A stretch of 64,000 nucleotides of DNA from Amycolatopsis jejuensis (GCF_000717335.1 NZ_JNYZ01000010.1:186001-250000), one strand, 5' to 3'. Positions 41,497 through 51,539 are shown, counted from the first letter of the stretch. Notes: generated by a model not told the origin, from the letters alone. Numbers and translations: made by a program.

Positions 41497-43040
41497 TGGG
41501 TGTCCTCACTGTAGAAGTCCTTGCTGACCAGCTTTCCATCGGCGAAGCACAGCCGGTACGCGGCATACTCCCCGTCGACCCACGACCGTCCCGTCCCGTA
41601 GTACTCGCATGTCGCCCCCGGCGGCTGCGGCGGTTCCGGGTACGGCCGCGCGCTGCGTTGCCGCTTGGGCAGCAGCGCGGCGAAATCGGCCCGCGGGGTG
41701 CCGACAGTGATCCGCGCGTAGTCCTCCGGCGACAGCTCGGACGTCGACCACTGCACGAGGAACGTCACCCCGGCGCCGCCGAGCACCACGCCGAACAGCA
41801 ACAGCGGCACCACGATCGCCTGTACCAGACTCCACCGCACGCTGCGGCGGGCGAGCTCGAGCTCCCGCGCCGCCTGCCCGACCACCTCGTCGTCCGGCTC
41901 CGGCGCGGGCGCTGCGTCGTGCGGCAGCCGCGCAGCCACTTCGAAACCACCGCCAGACGGTTCCGCCTGCAAGCTTCCGCCAACCAGCCGTACGCGCTCG
42001 CGCAACCCGATCAAGCCACGTTGCCCCGACGCACCAGGCAGCGGACCCGCGGGCGGCGCGGCGTTGCGTACGCGTACGTCGGTCGCTTCGGCGGTACTCG
42101 TGACCGTAACCGACACCGCGGCACCAGGCGCATGCTTCGCTGCGTTGGTGAGCGCTTCCTGCACAACGCGATACACGGCGCGCGCGACCATCGGAGGGGC
42201 ACCGTCGAGACTGTCAAGCCGCGCGTCGATCTCGATCCCCGAAGCACGCGCGCGGTCGACAAGCTCCCCCGGGTCGCCCTGCACCGGCTCGACCGGCGCG
42301 GCGTCCTCGCGCAGCACGCCGATGATCTCGCGCAGCCGTTCCGTCGCTGTCGCCGCGCCCGCGCGCAGTTGACCCGCGGCCTCGCGCTGATCGTCATCGA
42401 GTCCGCCGGCCACCTCCAGCGCGGCGGCCCGCACCGCGATGAGGCTGAGCTCGTGTCCCAGCGAATCGTGCATGTCGCTGGCGATCCGCGCGCGTTCACG
42501 CAGCCGCGCTTCCTGCGCGACGAGCCGGTGCCGGCTCTCCATCTCCCCGGCGCGTCGCCATCCGGCGCGCGCGAGTTCCTTCCGCAGCCGCACGTGCCGG
42601 CCGAGCAGACACGGCGCGACGCCCGCGAACGCGAGCACGCCGAGCATCGCGCCCCAGGCGTCGAACCCGGCCGGAGGCAGCAGCAACGACAGGAGCAGCC
42701 CGCCGACCGCAAACACGAAGAAGCTGAGCACGACCGCCCGCACGCGGGTCAGCCGCAGCCCGGCGAGGTAGGACACCACGACCATGAGGAAGAACTCCCA
42801 CACGGCCACCCGCCCGCCCCAGCCGAACGCGACGACCAGCGCCGTCGCCATCCCCACTGCCAGCGAAAACGCCGGGTACGCGCGAGCGGTGACCATCGCC
42901 AGCGTCACCGAGACGAGGCCGTAGACGAGCTCCCATGGGTGCGGGTTGAGTGGCGCGTCGAGCGCGACGCAGCCGCTCAGGAACGCCCAGAGCAGCACGT
43001 CGAACGTCACGCGCCACCGGCGCCGGGTCACCTCCCTCAT
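41493..43040 (-). CDS. NarL-type sensor histidine kinase with external C-terminal BamE/SmpA-like domain
   Basis: A 515-residue kinase. About six N-terminal membrane segments (1-150) lead to a HisKA_3 region with His191 in IASDMHDSLGHELSLI and a HATPase domain (VVQEALTNAAKH, GLIGLRERVRLVGG). Unusually, the ATPase domain is followed by another membrane helix (about 405-431) and 84 external residues with YARITVGTPRADFAALLP, two cysteines (TCEYY, YRLCFADGK) and GKLVSKDFY, a pattern like BamE/SmpA lipoproteins. The ATG at 43040 is chosen; upstream frame is antisense to the 43122 gene. Operon with the response regulator. Confidence 0.9.
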   Translation of the reverse strand: MREVTRRRWRVTFDVLLWAFLSGCVALDAPLNPHPWELVYGLVSVTLAMVTARAYPAFSLAVGMATALVVAFGWGGRVAVWEFFLMVVVSYLAGLRLTRVRAVVLSFFVFAVGGLLLSLLLPPAGFDAWGAMLGVLAFAGVAPCLLGRHVRLRKELARAGWRRAGEMESRHRLVAQEARLRERARIASDMHDSLGHELSLIAVRAAALEVAGGLDDDQREAAGQLRAGAATATERLREIIGVLREDAAPVEPVQGDPGELVDRARASGIEIDARLDSLDGAPPMVARAVYRVVQEALTNAAKHAPGAAVSVTVTSTAEATDVRVRNAAPPAGPLPGASGQRGLIGLRERVRLVGGSLQAEPSGGGFEVAARLPHDAAPAPEPDDEVVGQAARELELARRSVRWSLVQAIVVPLLLFGVVLGGAGVTFLVQWSTSELSPEDYARITVGTPRADFAALLPKRQRSARPYPEPPQPPGATCEYYGTGRSWVDGEYAAYRLCFADGKLVSKDFYSEDTQ

Positions 43041-43070
43041 CCCGTCGACGCTACAAGGGCCGCGCGTGTC

Positions 43071-43095
43071 GTCACCACTGCCGAAAGTCAAGGTC
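43071..43095 (+). promoter_or_regulatory. Second copy of the 25-nt CTGCCGAAAGTC motif
   Basis: It matches 26181-26205 at 21 of 25 positions and lies between the divergent sensor-kinase gene (31 nt away) and the small gene at 43122 (27 nt away). Candidate response-regulator site. Confidence 0.4.
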
Positions 43096-43121
43096 AGCCC
43101 CGCGGGTGCATGATGAGCGGC

Positions 43122-43331
43122 ATGGCTGAGCGCACTCTGGCCGACCAGCTCGGCGGCCCGCTGCCGGACGGCATCGAAACCTTGCCTGAGCAGCACAAAC
43201 AGGACCTCGCGGCGGCACTGCGAGACGCCCGGCACCGGCAGGCGCAAGCCCTCGCCCGCGCGGGTGAGGAAAGCCTGAAATACGTACCTGCCCTGCTGCG
43301 GGGCGCGGTGCGGAAAGCGGTCGGCCTGTGA
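43122..43331 (+). CDS. Small conserved-looking hypothetical protein
   Basis: A 69-residue, charged, helical protein (AERTLADQLGGPLPDGIETLPEQHKQDLAAALRDARHRQAQALARAGEESL) without membrane segment. Three in-frame ATGs (43110, 43113, 43122) compete and none has a strong ribosome site. Its TGA overlaps the next start as GTGA, so the two are co-translated. Family not recognised. Confidence 0.65.
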   Translation: MAERTLADQLGGPLPDGIETLPEQHKQDLAAALRDARHRQAQALARAGEESLKYVPALLRGAVRKAVGL

Positions 43332-44056
43332 ACCCGGAGATCCTCAAGCTCGCCCGGGTACTCGACGTCGCCCCCGAGCGGCTCGGCTACCTCGCCGACG
43401 TCGACCAGGGCGAGGTACGGCTGCTGCGCGAACAGGTCACCACGACGCTGTTCGACGCGAACGTCGTCGTGCTCGAACGAATGGCGCTGGCGAGCAGACT
43501 GCTTCCGGCGCCGATCGTCGCGAAGATCGCGGAGAAGGTGTTCGGCCCGCTGCTGTGCGCGCGGATCGCCGGGCTGGTCGACGTGTCCCGCGGAATCGAC
43601 GTGGCGAAACGGCTGTCACCGAAGTTCCTCGCGTCGGTAGCAGCCGAAATCGACCCGCGGCGCGCGACGGCGATCATCACGCGGATCCCAGTGCCGACAG
43701 TCGTGGCGGTGGCCGAGGAACTCACGCGCCGGGAAGATTGGATCACGCTGGGCCGGTTCGTCGGACACCTGCCGGACGACACGGTCCGCCGCTGCATCGG
43801 CCTGCTGGACGACGCCGGTCTACTGCACACCGCGTACGTACTGGACGACAAGGACCGTGCCGACCACGTACTCGGCTTACTCGCCGACGGACGGCTGACT
43901 GACCTGGTACGCACGGCCGCCGCGGACGAGTCGCTGTGGGAACCGGCGCTGGACGTGCTGGCGCACCTTGGTGAAGCCCGCCGCGCTGCAGTTCGGCCGC
44001 TGCTGGACGAGCTGCCAGACGGTCTGCGAGCCCGCGTTCAGGCCATGATCAGGTAG
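43328..44056 (+). CDS. Hypothetical helical-repeat protein
   Basis: A 242-residue soluble protein made of helical pairs; the middle, PTVVAVAEELTRREDWITLGRFVGHLPDDTVRRCIGLLDDAGLLHTAYVLDDKDRADHVLGLL, resembles the repeats of MgtE_N or HEAT-like domains. Coupled by a GTGA overlap to the small upstream protein. Its last 19 nt overlap the 3' end of the convergent small membrane-protein gene. I do not recognise a family or function. Confidence 0.7.
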   Translation: MNPEILKLARVLDVAPERLGYLADVDQGEVRLLREQVTTTLFDANVVVLERMALASRLLPAPIVAKIAEKVFGPLLCARIAGLVDVSRGIDVAKRLSPKFLASVAAEIDPRRATAIITRIPVPTVVAVAEELTRREDWITLGRFVGHLPDDTVRRCIGLLDDAGLLHTAYVLDDKDRADHVLGLLADGRLTDLVRTAAADESLWEPALDVLAHLGEARRAAVRPLLDELPDGLRARVQAMIR

Positions 44057-44259
44057 ATCCCGTACCCGATCACGGCAGCACAGACGGCAAAACACACGAC
44101 GGCGCCGGTGAGCTGCATCGTGCCGGTCCCACCGTTCGCGCGGGCGGTGACGCGCTCGGACAGGCCGCGCACACCGTACGCGAACAGCCCAGTGAGCACG
44201 ACGGCCGCGGCGAGCGCAACGACGAACACGATGCCGAGGCCGCTCCAGTTGATGTTCAC
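44038..44259 (-). CDS. Small membrane protein encoded after the phosphate transporter
   Basis: A 73-residue protein with two hydrophobic helices (GIVFVVALAAAVVLTGLFAYGV and LTGAVVCFAVCAAVIGYGIYLIM) joined by a basic loop. It starts 12 nt after the PiT gene stop, with GGAGCAAC upstream, so it is probably co-transcribed with it and may be an accessory subunit; that is inference from position. Confidence 0.7.
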   Translation of the reverse strand: MNINWSGLGIVFVVALAAAVVLTGLFAYGVRGLSERVTARANGGTGTMQLTGAVVCFAVCAAVIGYGIYLIMA

Positions 44260-44271
44260 GTGGTTGCTCCT

Positions 44272-45585
44272 TCAGGCTGTCCGGTTGCGGTCCACGCTGT
44301 GTGCTGCTCGGTTGATGCGCACGCTGCGAGCTTTTCGGCTGTCCGGGTTGATGCGGGCGCCGCGTTCTTTCAGACCGGCCCGGTTGATGCTCACGCCGTC
44401 TTCCTTCAGACCGGCCCAACCGATACTCACGCCGCGTTCCCTCAAACCCGCCCGATCGATACTCACGCCGGATTCCCTCAAACCCGCCCAACCGATACTC
44501 ACGCCGGATTCCCTCAAACCCGCCCAACCGATACTCACGCCGGATTCCCTCAAACCCGCCCAACCGATACTCACGCCGGATATCGTGCCCCAGCTGCCCC
44601 GGGTGGACACCGCGGCAGCGACGGCGCCGACGATCGCCGCGGCGGGCAGCGTCAGCGCCCAGGCGATCACCATCTTGCCCGCGACGCCCCAGCGGACCTC
44701 GGCGAGCTTGCGGCCCAGCCCGGACCCGATGATGCCACCCGACGTGACGTGCGTGGTGGACAGCGCGAACCCGAGGTGCGACGAGGCCAGAATGACCGCC
44801 GCGGAGCTCGTCTCGGCCGCGAACCCTTGCGGCGTCTGGATTTCCGTGAGCTTCTTGCCCATCGTCTGGATGATCCGCCACCCGCCGAAGTACGTGCCGA
44901 GCGCAATTGCCGCCCCGGAAGCGAGGATGACCCAGAGCGGCGGGTTCGAGCCGGGAGCGAGCGTGCCGCCGGCGATCAGGGTGAGCGTGATGACGCCCAT
45001 GGTCTTCTGTGCGTCGTTGGTGCCGTGCGCGAGGGAAACCAGGCTGGCCGAAAGGACCTGCCCGGTCTTGAACCCCTTGCCGACGACGTCCTGGCGCGCC
45101 CGCGCGGTGATCCGGTAAGTGAGAAAAGTCCCGACGAGCGCAACGATTCCCGCCACCACCGGCGAGGCCAGCGCCGGAATCAGCACTTTTTCCACGACCT
45201 TCGCGAAGTGCACGGCGTCCGCACCGGACGCAATCCAGGTCGCGCCGATCAACCCACCGAACAGCGCATGCGAAGAACTGGACGGCAACCCGACGAGCCA
45301 CGTCACCAAATTCCAGACGATCGCCCCGATCAACCCGGCGAAAATCACCACCGGCGTGACTTTGGCGTCGTCGACGATGCCACCGGAAATCGTCTTGGCG
45401 ACCTCGATCGAGAGAAACGCCCCGACGAGATTCAGGACCGCCGAGATCGCCACCGCAACCCGCGGCTTGAGCGCCCCGGTGGCAATCGAGGTGGCCATCG
45501 CATTCGCCGTGTCGTGGAACCCGTTGGTGAAGTCGAACGCCAGCGCCGCGACGATCACCACCAGGACGATCAGAGAAAAGTCCAT
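44272..45585 (-). CDS. PiT-family inorganic phosphate transporter with a repeat tail
   Basis: Low-affinity phosphate permease of 437 residues. The two family signatures GFHDTANAMATSI (N-terminal) and AHGTNDAQKTMGV (middle) are intact, and the membrane part has about ten helices ending AAIVGAVAAAV. The ATG at 45585 begins the first helix directly. After residue 335 a soluble tail of about 100 residues contains six 12-residue repeats with consensus GVSIGWAGLRES and then decayed copies. Such a tail is not a normal part of PiT proteins. The tail is basic and probably cytoplasmic or surface-exposed; role unknown. Confidence 0.92.
   Translation of the reverse strand: MDFSLIVLVVIVAALAFDFTNGFHDTANAMATSIATGALKPRVAVAISAVLNLVGAFLSIEVAKTISGGIVDDAKVTPVVIFAGLIGAIVWNLVTWLVGLPSSSSHALFGGLIGATWIASGADAVHFAKVVEKVLIPALASPVVAGIVALVGTFLTYRITARARQDVVGKGFKTGQVLSASLVSLAHGTNDAQKTMGVITLTLIAGGTLAPGSNPPLWVILASGAAIALGTYFGGWRIIQTMGKKLTEIQTPQGFAAETSSAAVILASSHLGFALSTTHVTSGGIIGSGLGRKLAEVRWGVAGKMVIAWALTLPAAAIVGAVAAAVSTRGSWGTISGVSIGWAGLRESGVSIGWAGLRESGVSIGWAGLRESGVSIDRAGLRERGVSIGWAGLKEDGVSINRAGLKERGARINPDSRKARSVRINRAAHSVDRNRTA
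44362..44577 (-). repeat. Six 36-bp tandem repeats coding the PiT tail
   Basis: Units at 44542-44577, 44506-44541, 44470-44505 are identical in DNA; 44434-44469, 44398-44433 and 44362-44397 are increasingly diverged. Each keeps the frame and codes 12 residues (GVSIGWAGLRES, GVSIDRAGLRER, GVSINRAGLKER). Identity at the 5' end suggests recent copying. Confidence 0.92.
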
Positions 45586-46253
45586 GCCCGCGTCTCCAGT
45601 CCGGAGTGTCCTGCAGCTCCTGACGCTACCGATCAGCCCCAGACACCCAGATCCCTCGACGAGTGGCGAGTGGTTGAACTCTGCATGAACCGGCGCGCGC
45701 AAATGAGCGGGTCTCCGGCTGTTCACCTGCCGGTCGGCAACCGGCCGGGATCCGCCGGTCCGGTGAAGGCGTGACTGCCAGGCAGGATCGGCATGGCGAG
45801 ACCGGCACGGCGGGATTGGGCTTGGCGGGATTGGGCTTGGCGGGATCGACACGGCCGGGTCGGCACTGCCGGTTCGGCTTCGCGGGAGTCGGCTGACGGC
45901 GGTCGGCGCGGCACCGGAACCGGAACTGCCGAGCCGCCCGAAGACCGGCCTGGCAACACTCGATGGGGCACCTGCCCCGCGGAGCAGCTAGCAACGTTCG
46001 GCGCAGCACCCGACACCGCCGAACCTCGCGAACCGGCCCGGCAACACACAACGCACCGCCCGAAACCCCGAACCTCCCGCGGACCAGCCCAGCGACGCTC
46101 GCCGCACCGGGCGCCCGAAAACACCGCACGTCACGCAGAACCAGCCCAGCCACACTCGCCGCACCGGCCACCGAAACCGCACGTCACGCGGAACCAGCCC
46201 GGCAACACTCCCGCAGACCCGGAAACCCCGTCACCCGGCGTCCCGGCTGCGGA
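45586..46253. repeat. Gene-free 668-bp region with degenerate repeats
   Basis: Between the phosphate transporter and hutI. It holds two adjacent 15-bp copies of GGGATTGGGCTTGGC (45810-45839) and, from about 46019 to 46230, four degenerate units of 51-57 bp recognisable by GAACCAGCCCGGCAAC-like cores at about 46030, 46081, 46138 and 46191. Open frames here are low-complexity with no ribosome sites, so I see no gene. It may carry the PiT promoter near its left end. Confidence 0.6.
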
Positions 46254-47399
46254 TTACCTCATCCGCACTCCCTTCCGCCACACTGCGTGGGTCAGCGGTA
46301 CCCCTGGGCGGTACGCGAGGTGGGTCGTCGATGGGGCGGCCAGGACGTGCACGTCGGCGCGGGCGCCTGGGCGCAGGTAACCCACGTCGCCTCGGCGGAG
46401 GGCTTGGGCGCCGCCTGCGGTTGCGGACCATACGGCCTCGTCGATGGTCATTCGCATTTGCAGTACTGCCGTCGTCACGCAAAAGGCCATCGACGTCGTG
46501 TACGAGCTGCCTGGGTTTGCGTTGCTTGCCACCGCGACCGTCGCGCCTGCGTCGAGCAAGCGTCGCGCCGGGGCTAGGGGGTGGCGGGTCGACAAATCGC
46601 ACGCGGGGAGCACCGTTGCGACCGTGCTGGACGACGCGAGTGCCTCGACGTCTGCATCGCTCAGGTACGTGCAGTGGTCGACGCTCGCTGCATCCAGCTC
46701 CACTGCCAGCTGGACACCCGGGCCCTCACCGAGCTGGTTGCCGTGCACCCGAAGCCCGAGACCCCGTTGCGCGGCGGCCTTGAGCACCCGCGCCGACTGG
46801 GCCTCGTCGAATGCGCCGGTCTCGCAGAACACGTCCGCCCACCGGACGTGCGGCGCGACTGCGTCCAGCATCTTCCCGCACACGAGGTCCACATAGGACT
46901 CGGCGTCGGCGCCTGGCGGCACGAGGTGCGCACCGAGGAACGTCACCTCGTCGGCAACCGTCGCGGCGATCCGGGCCGAGCGGGCCTCGTCGGCGACCGT
47001 CAGGCCGTACCCGGTTTTCGTTTCCAGGCAGGTGGTTCCCTGCGCGGTCGCTTCCTCGACATGTCGACAAAGATTCGCCAAAAGCTGGTCGTCCGACGCG
47101 GCCCGCGTTGCCTCGACGGTGACGGCGATTCCGCCTGCGGCGTAAGCCTGTCCGGCCATCCGTGCTTCGAACTCGGCCGTACGGTCGCCTGCGAACACGA
47201 GGTGCGTGTGGCTGTCGACCCAGCCCGGCAGCACCGCCCGGCCCTCGACGTCCACGCGCTCGTCGGCATCCGGCGCCTGCGCGGCCGGACCGACCCACGC
47301 GACCGTGTCACCGTCCAGCACCAATGCGGCGTTGCGCAGCTTGCCGAGCTCCGGGTCGTTCGTGGTGAGCTCGCCGATTCCGGTGATCAGAATTGCCAC
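46254..47399 (-). CDS. hutI: Imidazolonepropionase
   Basis: Third enzyme of histidine degradation, 381 residues; hydrolyses 4-imidazolone-5-propanoate to N-formimidoylglutamate. Metal HxH in [15 protein letters not shown], substrate-binding ETKTGYGLT, further His in [11 protein letters not shown] and DHCTYLSD, and late Asn/Ser region [12 protein letters not shown]. Last gene of the hut operon; its start overlaps the end of hutF by 13 nt. Confidence 0.93.
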   Translation of the reverse strand: MAILITGIGELTTNDPELGKLRNAALVLDGDTVAWVGPAAQAPDADERVDVEGRAVLPGWVDSHTHLVFAGDRTAEFEARMAGQAYAAGGIAVTVEATRAASDDQLLANLCRHVEEATAQGTTCLETKTGYGLTVADEARSARIAATVADEVTFLGAHLVPPGADAESYVDLVCGKMLDAVAPHVRWADVFCETGAFDEAQSARVLKAAAQRGLGLRVHGNQLGEGPGVQLAVELDAASVDHCTYLSDADVEALASSSTVATVLPACDLSTRHPLAPARRLLDAGATVAVASNANPGSSYTTSMAFCVTTAVLQMRMTIDEAVWSATAGGAQALRRGDVGYLRPGARADVHVLAAPSTTHLAYRPGVPLTHAVWRKGVRMR

Positions 47400-48691
47400 A
47401 GCGCCTCGATCTCCTTGGCCAGTACGGTCTCCGGTCGTTCGATCAGCACGTGCACCCCATCGCGCACCACTTCGCGGCCTGCCACCACGACCGTCCGGAC
47501 GTCGGCCGCCGTTGCCGCGAACAACACTCCCGACGGTTCGATTCCGGCGGTCCGCACGGTGCCCAGCGCGACGGTCACGAGATCAGCCCCGGCACCAACC
47601 GCAATTGCGCCGTTCTCCGGCCAGCCCGCGGCGACGTGGTCGGTCCCGGCGGCGAGCAGCTCGTCCGCGGTGAACCGGCCGCGTTCCTCGCTGGCCAGCC
47701 GCTCGTCGAGTTCGAGCGCTCGGGTTTCCTCGAACGCGTCGACCACCGCGTTGCTGTCGCTCCCGACGCCGAGCCGGACCCCCTCGTCGAGCAGGCTCCG
47801 TGCCGGGCCGATGCCGTCGCCGAGGTCCCGTTCGGTGGTCGGGCAGAAACACGCGCCCGCCCGGGATTCGCCCAGCCACTTGATGTCTTGCGTCGTGAGA
47901 TGGGTGGCATGGACCGCGGTGAGCCGCTCGTCGAGCAGGCCGTAGTCCCACAGCATCCCGGTGGGTGTCCAGCCGTAGGCCGCTTCGCACTGCTCGTTTT
48001 CCGCCCGCTGCTCCGACAGGTGGATGTGCAGCGGACGGTCTCGCGGCACCGCGTTGCCGACCTCCGGCAGCTCGTGCTCCGGCACCGCACGCACCGAGTG
48101 AATCGCCCCGCCGACGCGGAACAACTCGTCCTCCTTCAGCAACGCGACCCGTTCCGCCCACCTTTCGGCGGAACCATCGGAAAACCGCTGCTGTACCTCG
48201 TCCGGTGGCTGGCCGATTCCGCCCGCGAGATAACAGGTGTCGAGCAGCGTCAGCCGAATCCCGGCGTCACGGGCGGCTTTCCGCAGCGCATCGCCCATTG
48301 CGTTGGGCGACGCGTACGGCGCGCCGCCCGGCCCATGGTGCAGGTAGTGGAATTCGGCGACGCCCGTGTACCCGGCCAATACCATTTCCGCATACACGCC
48401 CCGCGCGAGCCGGTAGTACGCGTCGGGATCGAGCCTCGCAGCCAGCGAGTACATCCGCTCCCGCCAGGTCCAGAACGTGCCCCGCCCGTGGTGCGTCCGG
48501 CCACGCAGCGCGCGATGGAACGCGTGCGAATGCCCGTTGGCGAACCCGGGCAGCGTAAGTCCGTTGAGGACGGTCCCGGCTCGCTCCGCCCCAAGGGTCA
48601 CCGAGCCGATCCGGCCGTCGAGCACCTCGATCCGGACCGCCTCCGCGATCCCGCCGGGCAGCCAAGCCCGTTCGCACCAGTACGTGGTCAT
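47387..48691 (-). CDS. hutF: Formimidoylglutamate deiminase
   Basis: Amidohydrolase-fold enzyme of 434 residues that converts N-formimidoylglutamate to N-formylglutamate and ammonia. Motifs: [16 protein letters not shown] (metal HxH), [28 protein letters not shown] and [17 protein letters not shown]. Its presence shows that the five-step (HutF) route is used rather than the direct HutG formiminoglutamase route. ATG at 48691 overlaps the preceding stop (ATGA). Confidence 0.92.
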   Translation of the reverse strand: MTTYWCERAWLPGGIAEAVRIEVLDGRIGSVTLGAERAGTVLNGLTLPGFANGHSHAFHRALRGRTHHGRGTFWTWRERMYSLAARLDPDAYYRLARGVYAEMVLAGYTGVAEFHYLHHGPGGAPYASPNAMGDALRKAARDAGIRLTLLDTCYLAGGIGQPPDEVQQRFSDGSAERWAERVALLKEDELFRVGGAIHSVRAVPEHELPEVGNAVPRDRPLHIHLSEQRAENEQCEAAYGWTPTGMLWDYGLLDERLTAVHATHLTTQDIKWLGESRAGACFCPTTERDLGDGIGPARSLLDEGVRLGVGSDSNAVVDAFEETRALELDERLASEERGRFTADELLAAGTDHVAAGWPENGAIAVGAGADLVTVALGTVRTAGIEPSGVLFAATAADVRTVVVAGREVVRDGVHVLIERPETVLAKEIEALWQF

Positions 48692-49884
48692 TTCGCGAGC
48701 CGCTCCAGCACGTCGGCGAGCGCGCGGGCACCAGCCTCGACGTCGTCGACCTCGGCGAATTCCTCCGGCGCATGACTGATTCCCGTCGGATTTCGCACGT
48801 AAAGCATTCCGCACGGCACGAATCCGGCCAGAATCGCCGCGTCGTGCCCGGCGCCGGTGGGCAGCTCGGGCGGACTGCCGAGCCACTCCCCCAGCGACCG
48901 CCGCAACGCCTCGTCGAACACCACGTCGTCGGAGTACGACTCACGCGTGACCGCCAGCGTGCACCCCTCCTCCTCGGCCGCCTGCCGCGCTGCCCGCGTG
49001 ATCTCCTCGACCAGCTCCGGCGTCGAAGTACCGGGTACGCGGGCATCCAGCCAAAGGTCCACAGTGGACGCAATCACGTTGGTACCACCTGGTGTGGGCA
49101 CCAGCCTGCCGACGGTCGCCCGCGCATCCGGCCGCGTCCGTGCCTGCCGCCGTACCGCCAGTACCGTCTCCGCAGCAGGCAACATCGGATCGACCCGATC
49201 CGCCAGCAATGTGGCACCGGCGTGATTGCCCTGTCCAGCGAACGAAAACCGCCACCGGCCATGCGCGATCACGGTGTTGCCCACGGCCACCGGCGACCCG
49301 AGGTCGATCAGCCCTCGCCCTTGCTCGACGTGCAGCTCCAGGAACTGCCCGATCAACCCCAGCCGCTCCGGATCCGCACCGGCCCGCTCGACGTCCAGCC
49401 CGGCCTTCGCCGCCGCCTCGGCGAACGTGACCCCGTCCGGATCACGCAACCCGCGAGCCCGGCCGGCATCGATCGTCCCGGTGAGCAGCCGCGAGCCGAG
49501 GCACGGTACCCCGAACCGGCCGCCCTCCTCCTCGGCGAACACCACCACGGCGAACGGCCTTCCCGGCCGAAAGCCCTTGACCTGCAATGCTTCCACCGCA
49601 GCCAGCGCGCTGACGACCCCGAGCGGCCCGTCAAAGGCACCACCGCCCGGTACCGAGTCCAGATGACTGCCGGTCACCAAGGCGTCCGGACCGGGCGCGC
49701 CCCACCATGCCCACAGATTGCCGTTGCGATCGGTCTCGACGTCGAGGCCCAGCTGCTGCGCGCGTTCGACGAACCAGGTACGCAGGTCGTGCTCCGGCGA
49801 GTCGAACGCGTGCCGCGAGTACCCACCGCGCCGCGCGTCGCGGCCGACGTCGGCGATCTCGCCGAGCAACCCGGATGCGGTCAT
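48688..49884 (-). CDS. M20-family amidase (allantoate amidohydrolase-like), probable formylglutamate deformylase
   Basis: A 398-residue di-metal hydrolase. It has [19 protein letters not shown] (first metal His/Asp), [13 protein letters not shown] (Glu pair), [11 protein letters not shown] and the late metal His in [10 protein letters not shown], all as in AllC, beta-ureidopropionase and N-carbamoyl amidases. It is embedded by 4-nt overlaps between hutU and hutF, while no HutG-type formylglutamase is present. It most likely releases formate from N-formylglutamate, the missing last step. That role is inferred from operon logic. Confidence 0.85.
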   Translation of the reverse strand: MTASGLLGEIADVGRDARRGGYSRHAFDSPEHDLRTWFVERAQQLGLDVETDRNGNLWAWWGAPGPDALVTGSHLDSVPGGGAFDGPLGVVSALAAVEALQVKGFRPGRPFAVVVFAEEEGGRFGVPCLGSRLLTGTIDAGRARGLRDPDGVTFAEAAAKAGLDVERAGADPERLGLIGQFLELHVEQGRGLIDLGSPVAVGNTVIAHGRWRFSFAGQGNHAGATLLADRVDPMLPAAETVLAVRRQARTRPDARATVGRLVPTPGGTNVIASTVDLWLDARVPGTSTPELVEEITRAARQAAEEEGCTLAVTRESYSDDVVFDEALRRSLGEWLGSPPELPTGAGHDAAILAGFVPCGMLYVRNPTGISHAPEEFAEVDDVEAGARALADVLERLAK

Positions 49885-51539
49885 GCCTGCTCCCGCATCG
49901 GAATCCGTACCCCGCGCTCGTCGGCGACCTCGGCCGCCCGGTCGTAACCGGCATCGACGTGCCGGATCACGCCCATGCCCGGGTCGTTCGTGAGCACCCG
50001 TTCGAGCTTCTGCGCGGCCAGTGGCGTGCCATCCGCGACCGACACCTGACCCGCATGGATCGACCGGCCCATGCCGACGCCGCCACCGTGATGGATCGAC
50101 ACCCAGCTCGCCCCGGACGACGTGTTGACCAGCGCGTTCAGCAACGGCCAGTCCGCGATCGCGTCCGACCCGTCGGCCATTCCCTCGGTCTCGCGATAGG
50201 GCGAGGCCACGCTGCCCGAGTCGAGGTGGTCACGGCCGATCACCACCGGCGCCTTCAGCTCTCCGCTGGCCACCATCTCGTTGAACCGCAGCCCGGCCAG
50301 ATGCCGTTCGCCGTAACCCAGCCAGCAGATCCGGGCGGGCAGCCCCTGGAATGCGACCCGCTCCCCGGCCAGCCGGATCCAGCGGGCGAGCGACTCGTTC
50401 TCCGGGAACAGCTCGAGCATCGCGCGGTCGGTGGCTGCGATGTCGTCGGAGTCCCCGGACAGCGCGGCCCAGCGGAACGGCCCGTTGCCCTCGCAGAACA
50501 GCGGCCGGATGTAAGCGGGCACGAATCCGGGGAAGTCGAACGCGCGCTCGCAGCCGCCGAGTTTTGCCTCACCACGCAGGGAGTTGCCGTAGTCGAACAC
50601 CTCGGCGCCGCGGTCGAGGAACCCGAGCATGGCGTCCACGTGGTCGGCCATCGAGTCCCGCGCGCGGTCGGTGAACTCGTCCGGCTTCTTGGCCGCGTAG
50701 TCGGGCCAGTCGTCCACACTGACGCCCTTCGGCAGATACGACAGCGGATCGTGCGCCGACGTCTGATCCGTGACGATGTCCACCTCGACTCCGCGACGCA
50801 GCAACTCCGGCAACACCTCGGCGGCATTTCCCACCACCGCAACAGAAAGCGCCCGCCGCTCCTTCTTCGCCGATGTGACGCGGTTGATCGCGTCGTCGAG
50901 GTCGTCGGCCACCTCGTCGAGGTACCGCGTTTCGACCCGCCGGTGCGCTCGCTGCGGATCGCACTCCACCACGAGCGCCACGCCGTCGTTCATCGTGACG
51001 GCCAGCGGCTGCGCACCACCCATCCCGCCCAGCCCGGCGGTGACCGTGAGCGTGCCGCGCAGCGTGCCGCCGAAACGCTTCTTCGCCACCGCGGCGAACG
51101 TTTCGTACGTACCCTGCAAAATGCCCTGCGTGCCGATGTAGATCCATGACCCGGCCGTCATCTGGCCGTACATGGTGAGGCCCTGCTGCTCCAGCCGGCG
51201 GAACTCCGGCCAGGTTGCCCAATCGCCCACCAGGTTCGAGTTCGCGATCAGCACCCGTGGCGCCCACTCGTGCGTGCGGAACACGCCGACCGGCTTGCCG
51301 GACTGCACCAGCAGCGTCTCGTCCAGGTCCAAAGTGGTCAGTTCGCGGGTGATCGCGTCGAAGCTCGCCCAGTTGCGCGCGGCCCGGCCGGTCCCGCCGT
51401 AGACCACCAGGTCGTCGGGCCGCTCGGCGACCTCGGGGTCGAGGTTGTTGTGGAACATCCGCAGCGCGGCCTCGGTCTGCCAGCTCTTCGCGGTGAGCGT
51501 GGTACCCCGGGCGGCGCGGACGGTGCGGGCGGTGCTCAT
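49881..51539 (-). CDS. hutU: Urocanate hydratase
   Basis: A 552-residue NAD+-dependent enzyme of histidine degradation (urocanate to imidazolone propionate). Conserved segments: [62 protein letters not shown] for NAD binding, and the C-terminal [18 protein letters not shown]. Full length for the family; 4-nt overlaps on both sides. Confidence 0.95.
   Translation of the reverse strand: MSTARTVRAARGTTLTAKSWQTEAALRMFHNNLDPEVAERPDDLVVYGGTGRAARNWASFDAITRELTTLDLDETLLVQSGKPVGVFRTHEWAPRVLIANSNLVGDWATWPEFRRLEQQGLTMYGQMTAGSWIYIGTQGILQGTYETFAAVAKKRFGGTLRGTLTVTAGLGGMGGAQPLAVTMNDGVALVVECDPQRAHRRVETRYLDEVADDLDDAINRVTSAKKERRALSVAVVGNAAEVLPELLRRGVEVDIVTDQTSAHDPLSYLPKGVSVDDWPDYAAKKPDEFTDRARDSMADHVDAMLGFLDRGAEVFDYGNSLRGEAKLGGCERAFDFPGFVPAYIRPLFCEGNGPFRWAALSGDSDDIAATDRAMLELFPENESLARWIRLAGERVAFQGLPARICWLGYGERHLAGLRFNEMVASGELKAPVVIGRDHLDSGSVASPYRETEGMADGSDAIADWPLLNALVNTSSGASWVSIHHGGGVGMGRSIHAGQVSVADGTPLAAQKLERVLTNDPGMGVIRHVDAGYDRAAEVADERGVRIPMREQA

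Noticed and set aside
44362..44577. 36-bp repeats resembling a CRISPR array
   Set aside because: The units are directly adjacent without spacers, stay in frame with the phosphate transporter and encode protein; no cas genes.
45626..46171. Open frames in the gap between the phosphate transporter and hutI
   Set aside because: They follow degenerate DNA repeats, are low-complexity and lack ribosome sites.
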